From Tenebrio molitor (lineage: Eukaryota > Arthropoda > Insecta > Coleoptera > Tenebrionidae), in the NCBI RefSeq assembly GCF_963966145.1, contig NC_091052.1, positions 4,650,001 to 4,714,000 of the forward strand: a stretch of DNA of 64,000 nt. The letters run 5' to 3'. Shown here in pieces: positions 60,501-64,000 of this stretch. Position 1 is the first letter of the stretch. The number at the start of each line of letters is the position of its first letter. The notes beneath the pieces were generated by a model. The model was not told where the DNA came from. It saw nothing but the letters and a program-made list of their open reading frames with translations, and searched no databases. Both the position numbers and the translations under genes were made by a program.

Positions 60501-61628
60501 CGTTTAGATATGCATTAATAACGCTAATTAAGACACATGTTACAAAACGACAATGTTTCACAAGTAGTTGTCATCTGACAGACTCATTTCAGCCAGATAA
60601 TTAACTCTCCCATTTTTCGTAGTAGCAGTTCACAGCACAGACATGGTTAATTATGTAATACGCCATACATGTCATTCTACTAAATTATCAATGCAGAATT
60701 ACAAATTATCAGGGGAGACATCCCTTAATTTCAGATGCAGTTGGCCGAAAAGCTTTCTAGATAGTGTATTTTCCAAGGTACGTATGACCAACGCGGCAAA
60801 CCTGTCATTTATATCTGGCAGCCCTTGAGATGACACAAATTTGAAAACTAGTCTCTTTAATGTAATTAATTATTCATTATATGCATTTCCTCGAGTGTTA
60901 TTAATCCGACCTCACGGTAAAGGACGTCTCGAGCAAGGTTATGGTCGAATAAAAACAAATCTCTCGCGACTGACTTAACGAATTTTGTCTGGTTACATAA
61001 TCGAAGTCGATTAAATTCGAAATTGTTTTTGACAAATTAAATGTTGAGGTACAGTGACCTGTCTGAAAAAATCCATTGTTTGTCCAAACGCGATACAACT
61101 TTCAATTTCGCACTGAAATAAAACTGTAGTTTATGACTTAGTTAGTTTATGAATTATGGGCCAGTCAAAGATTCGACGTTTTTACTGTTCGGAGTTTCTC
61201 CTCGGAAAATTTTTAAACTAGTCGAGATAAACAGAATGAGAGATCAATTCGTGACACGATTTATTCAACGTAATTACAGTTAATTACCAAATCGCTGCCT
61301 GCGAGAGTATTGTCTACACGTTTACCATATGCTGCGAGAAAATGATGGTTAAACGTGAAATCATGTTTAAAAAATAGCATTCAAGGTTAGCTTAATTCGC
61401 TTATAATTGTGGCGATTTTGTATTTTTTATGGAGGAAATCAGAGTTGGATGATTTTGCAAAACTTAACATTCCACGTGTACTCTGACAAGTATTAGAGAG
61501 TAATGCAGCCAAGGTTACAGTACCTCTTTTTTATATCCTTAACATTTTTTAGATTAAACAAATTTTTTGACGAGGCTAACTATACATTTTTTACAGGATT
61601 TAGTTCACAGTATTTCACCTTCTTTTGA
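54525..61628 (+). CDS. Small secreted Gly/Pro-rich protein (three exons)
   Basis: I do not recognise the family. Exons 54525-54533, 59794-60025 and 61597-61628 give 90 residues. The first coding exon holds only MKF, the second completes a signal peptide (MKFAILVFSVCFLAVVRG), and the mature part starts QFFGGFESLGGFSGGLD. A Pro-rich middle (PGPVVFPPAPPDNG) follows, then SGYGFVPPSQ and a C-terminal RFSSQYFTFF from the last exon. All splice sites are GT-AG and in phase; ATTAAA lies about 200 bp after the stop. Mature cysteines are absent, so it is not a disulfide peptide. Reading past the exon 2 donor would give a stop at 60058-60060 instead. Possible roles include a cuticle-type, immune-type or signalling peptide, none proven. 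Confidence 0.65.
54534..59793. other. 5.3-kb first intron of the small secreted protein gene
   Basis: No certain gene inside. A 46-codon ORF (55608-55748, +) and a 122-codon ORF (57656-58024, -) have unusually GC-rich third positions for this region and are listed as findings. The segment at about 56500-58800 is less AT-rich than its surroundings and could hold regulatory sequence. Confidence 0.4.
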
Positions 61629-61831
61629 TCTCCACGTCTGCGCATCAGAGCTGCCATTGTAAAATATTTTCCGAAGAAACATCTCTTGTAAATATGTCTA
61701 TACTTCTACCATTGTACAACATCTCCTATTTAATGATAATTTTTAGTTTGTAATTATTATTTAAGTGAGATTAAGTATTTAATTAATTTTAGTTGAACTT
61801 ACTGCATTTGTCGACATGTGCAATATTATTT

Positions 61832-61837
61832 ATTAAA
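61832..61837 (+). terminator. Poly(A) signal of the small secreted protein gene
   Basis: ATTAAA about 205 bp after the stop codon, with CATAAA a few bases downstream. Confidence 0.5.
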
Positions 61838-61859
61838 GTTGTTTTACATAAATCCCTGG

Positions 61860-64000
61860 TTTCTTTTTTATTTTCACATACGGACCAATTCCATTTGGAA
61901 TAAAATTATTAAGTAACAAAGGTGTGAAATGCAGCCAAAAAATAATTGTTTTTGCGATTATTTAGCAACGAGATACGAATTTTGAAATATTAAAATAATT
62001 AAGAGACTCATGCATGAAAGAGTTTCAAGAAACGGCTCCCTCATGTACTTGGAATGTTATTACTTAAGTAATATTCTGATTTGATTACTAATGGATTTAA
62101 GTGATTGTCCTCTACAAAAAAAATGTGAAAATGGCGCACAAATGCAAATATCTGTGTCAGCTGATTTTGAAAATCCTTCTTGTGGTGTGCTAACAAGTAC
62201 CATTTCGTCAGACCGTTTCTTATTTAAATTGATCGCGTGGAGTACATAAAAGACTATTCTTTTACGTTATTACGTCAGCGAAGAAGTAACATAACTTTTG
62301 AGTGAGATATCATCTCTTATGCATGTGACCTTACGAAGGCTTCAACAGCTATCATCTTTCTTCCGGAATTCAAGTCTGCAAGTTCTTGTGGAGAAACTTT
62401 TCTCTGCTTTTAACGAGGTTAATGTTTCTCAAATGTATATCAAGTACATTGGTGATATGCAACTTATATAATTTTACGTCACGATGTTATTTAAATGAGT
62501 CACCTCGTATCAAATTAGTGCTGATAAATAAGTAGTACGGTAGATCTATGAAATGTTGCTTCAAGAGACCGGAAAGTTCTACAAAAATCAATCATTTGTG
62601 GACACCGTAAAAGCCAAAAGAATAAACCCTCCTAAAAATTGGTTACAAAAAAATCGTTGAAAAATCATCGAAAAGGGGTACCTCGAAGGGGTGAAACTCC
62701 CCCGAAAATTGGGCACATAAAAAGTCGTTGAAAAAGCCTCAAAATCCGATAAGAAATTGATCATTCTTAAATACCCAAATTTTGGGTCACTAATTTTGGT
62801 ATAAGTTGTTCATTGCTGAGTATGTATGTAAAACAATAAACCTGGTGAAAACGAAAATGGCGTTAATTTTATTCTGTACTTTATTATAGCAAGATTTTCA
62901 AAAACCTTCAATAATAATTATAGAAAGAAGTGTCATGGTTATTCAACAGAAGATAATTAAATAGAAAACAGGTATCTAGGAATTGTTAATACTTCTGAAA
63001 AACATGTTTTAATTATTCTGTTAATTATTACATTCTGTTCTTTTCTTCTTGAAAAAAGTTTTCACTTTATAGAGTTGTAAGTGCGCATTGCAAGTTCATT
63101 AATTTCAAACTACAATTTCTTCAGAAATGTAATTTTTTAAATTTAATTTATTCCTTATTTTTTGTGACAACCAAAGACATTACTTTTTCGAAATTGCATT
63201 ACAAATTACATTTATCATGAACATGCACTTTCACTGAAACTTAAAAACGATCTTTATTGCTTACTGTCTGCTATTTGCGACCATTACTAAATGGATTAAG
63301 ACGCACGTGTACTCTTTAGTTCTTATACGCAAGACCAGTCATTCGTGACACCCGAAAAAAATCGTATTGGCCAATAGCTTCGACCTTAAAGGACGAGAAG
63401 TGTGAATTTTTTTACCAAGCAATTTACTTATTATTTGCGGATTTAGTTACTCCATCCGTGTTTCCAACAAACAATATGACAGTTTAACAAAAGTGCTAAT
63501 GGGCTTAGTAACAGAAAACCTTGATCTGTAAATACACCGAACAGGAGCCGGAGTAAATTGACCCTCACCATCTGTATCCTGTTTAAAAACAAAAAAAAAC
63601 ATGGGTGGGTAATGACTCTTGAAATCTATTATTTACACTGCCACTGTTAAATCCGCTTTTCAACAAATGTCAAGCAATAAAATTGTATTTGTGTTGGGCT
63701 GCAGAGAAATTTGTTTTCGTCTCCATTTTTCCATAATAATACACTTAAAAACTTTCATTTTCTCATTCAACATTAGATCTGTAATTTTAAGGCAATTATT
63801 AGAAGAATAATTGGCTGCCATTTTTAAATTTTACTGGAGCGTATAATCTCGGCAATTTTCAAAGTCAAGTTATGTCATTGTTGCGTGACAGTTTGTGCAT
63901 TGACAAAAAATGTACCCCGAATGTTGTGCCCGTAGGTAAATGGTTCAAAATCCGATTCCTTTTACATCGAACAATTAACATACCACACACATAAATCAAA
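61860..64000. other. Intergenic region at the right edge
   Basis: AT-rich sequence. No gene, MITE pair or RNA gene could be supported; it may be cut off by the window edge. Confidence 0.45.

Overview
The window is nuclear DNA of an insect, most likely a beetle (inference). It is AT-rich, its genes have many short introns of about 45-60 bp, its proteins resemble insect families (Rbcn-3A/DmX, takeout/JHBP, Chd64, Mp20, Ask1), and the gaps are full of short terminal-inverted-repeat elements (MITEs). I see no bacterial operons, CRISPR arrays, rRNA or virus. Exon coordinates were worked out by hand from splice sites, reading phase and remembered family features. No database search was possible.

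Layout. 1-3150: intergenic, a stack of MITEs. 3287-16095 (+): Rbcn-3A/DmX, a WD40 giant that regulates V-ATPase assembly. 17307-25387 (+): three tandem sorbitol dehydrogenase genes with the same exon phases; the third appears to carry an added N-terminal mitochondrial-type leader. 26274-26355 (-): tRNA-Leu(AAG). 28201-30730: a transposon with a second transposon nested in it. 32110-34530 (-): a secreted takeout/JHBP protein. 36423-37373 (-): Chd64. 38012-41029 (+): Mp20, with its first exon not found. 41687-48658 (-): the MAP3 kinase Ask1, tail to tail with Mp20. 52206-52463 (+): NDUFA4-like subunit. 54525-61628 (+): a 90-residue secreted Gly/Pro-rich protein in three exons.

Main points for follow-up: (1) a predicted mitochondrial leader exon on the third sorbitol dehydrogenase, whose expected start codon position reads TTA; (2) two 84-nt, phase 0-0 exons at the same site in Rbcn-3A, possibly alternative; (3) a likely GA-AG intron in Ask1 and a GC-AG intron in the third sorbitol dehydrogenase; (4) an upstream ORF in Chd64 that spans its start codon and is closed by a stop formed across the splice junction; (5) several nested MITE insertions whose target-site duplications can be read directly. 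The genes do not form one pathway. Links between neighbours, such as the shared juvenile hormone connection of the takeout-like gene and Chd64, are inference only.
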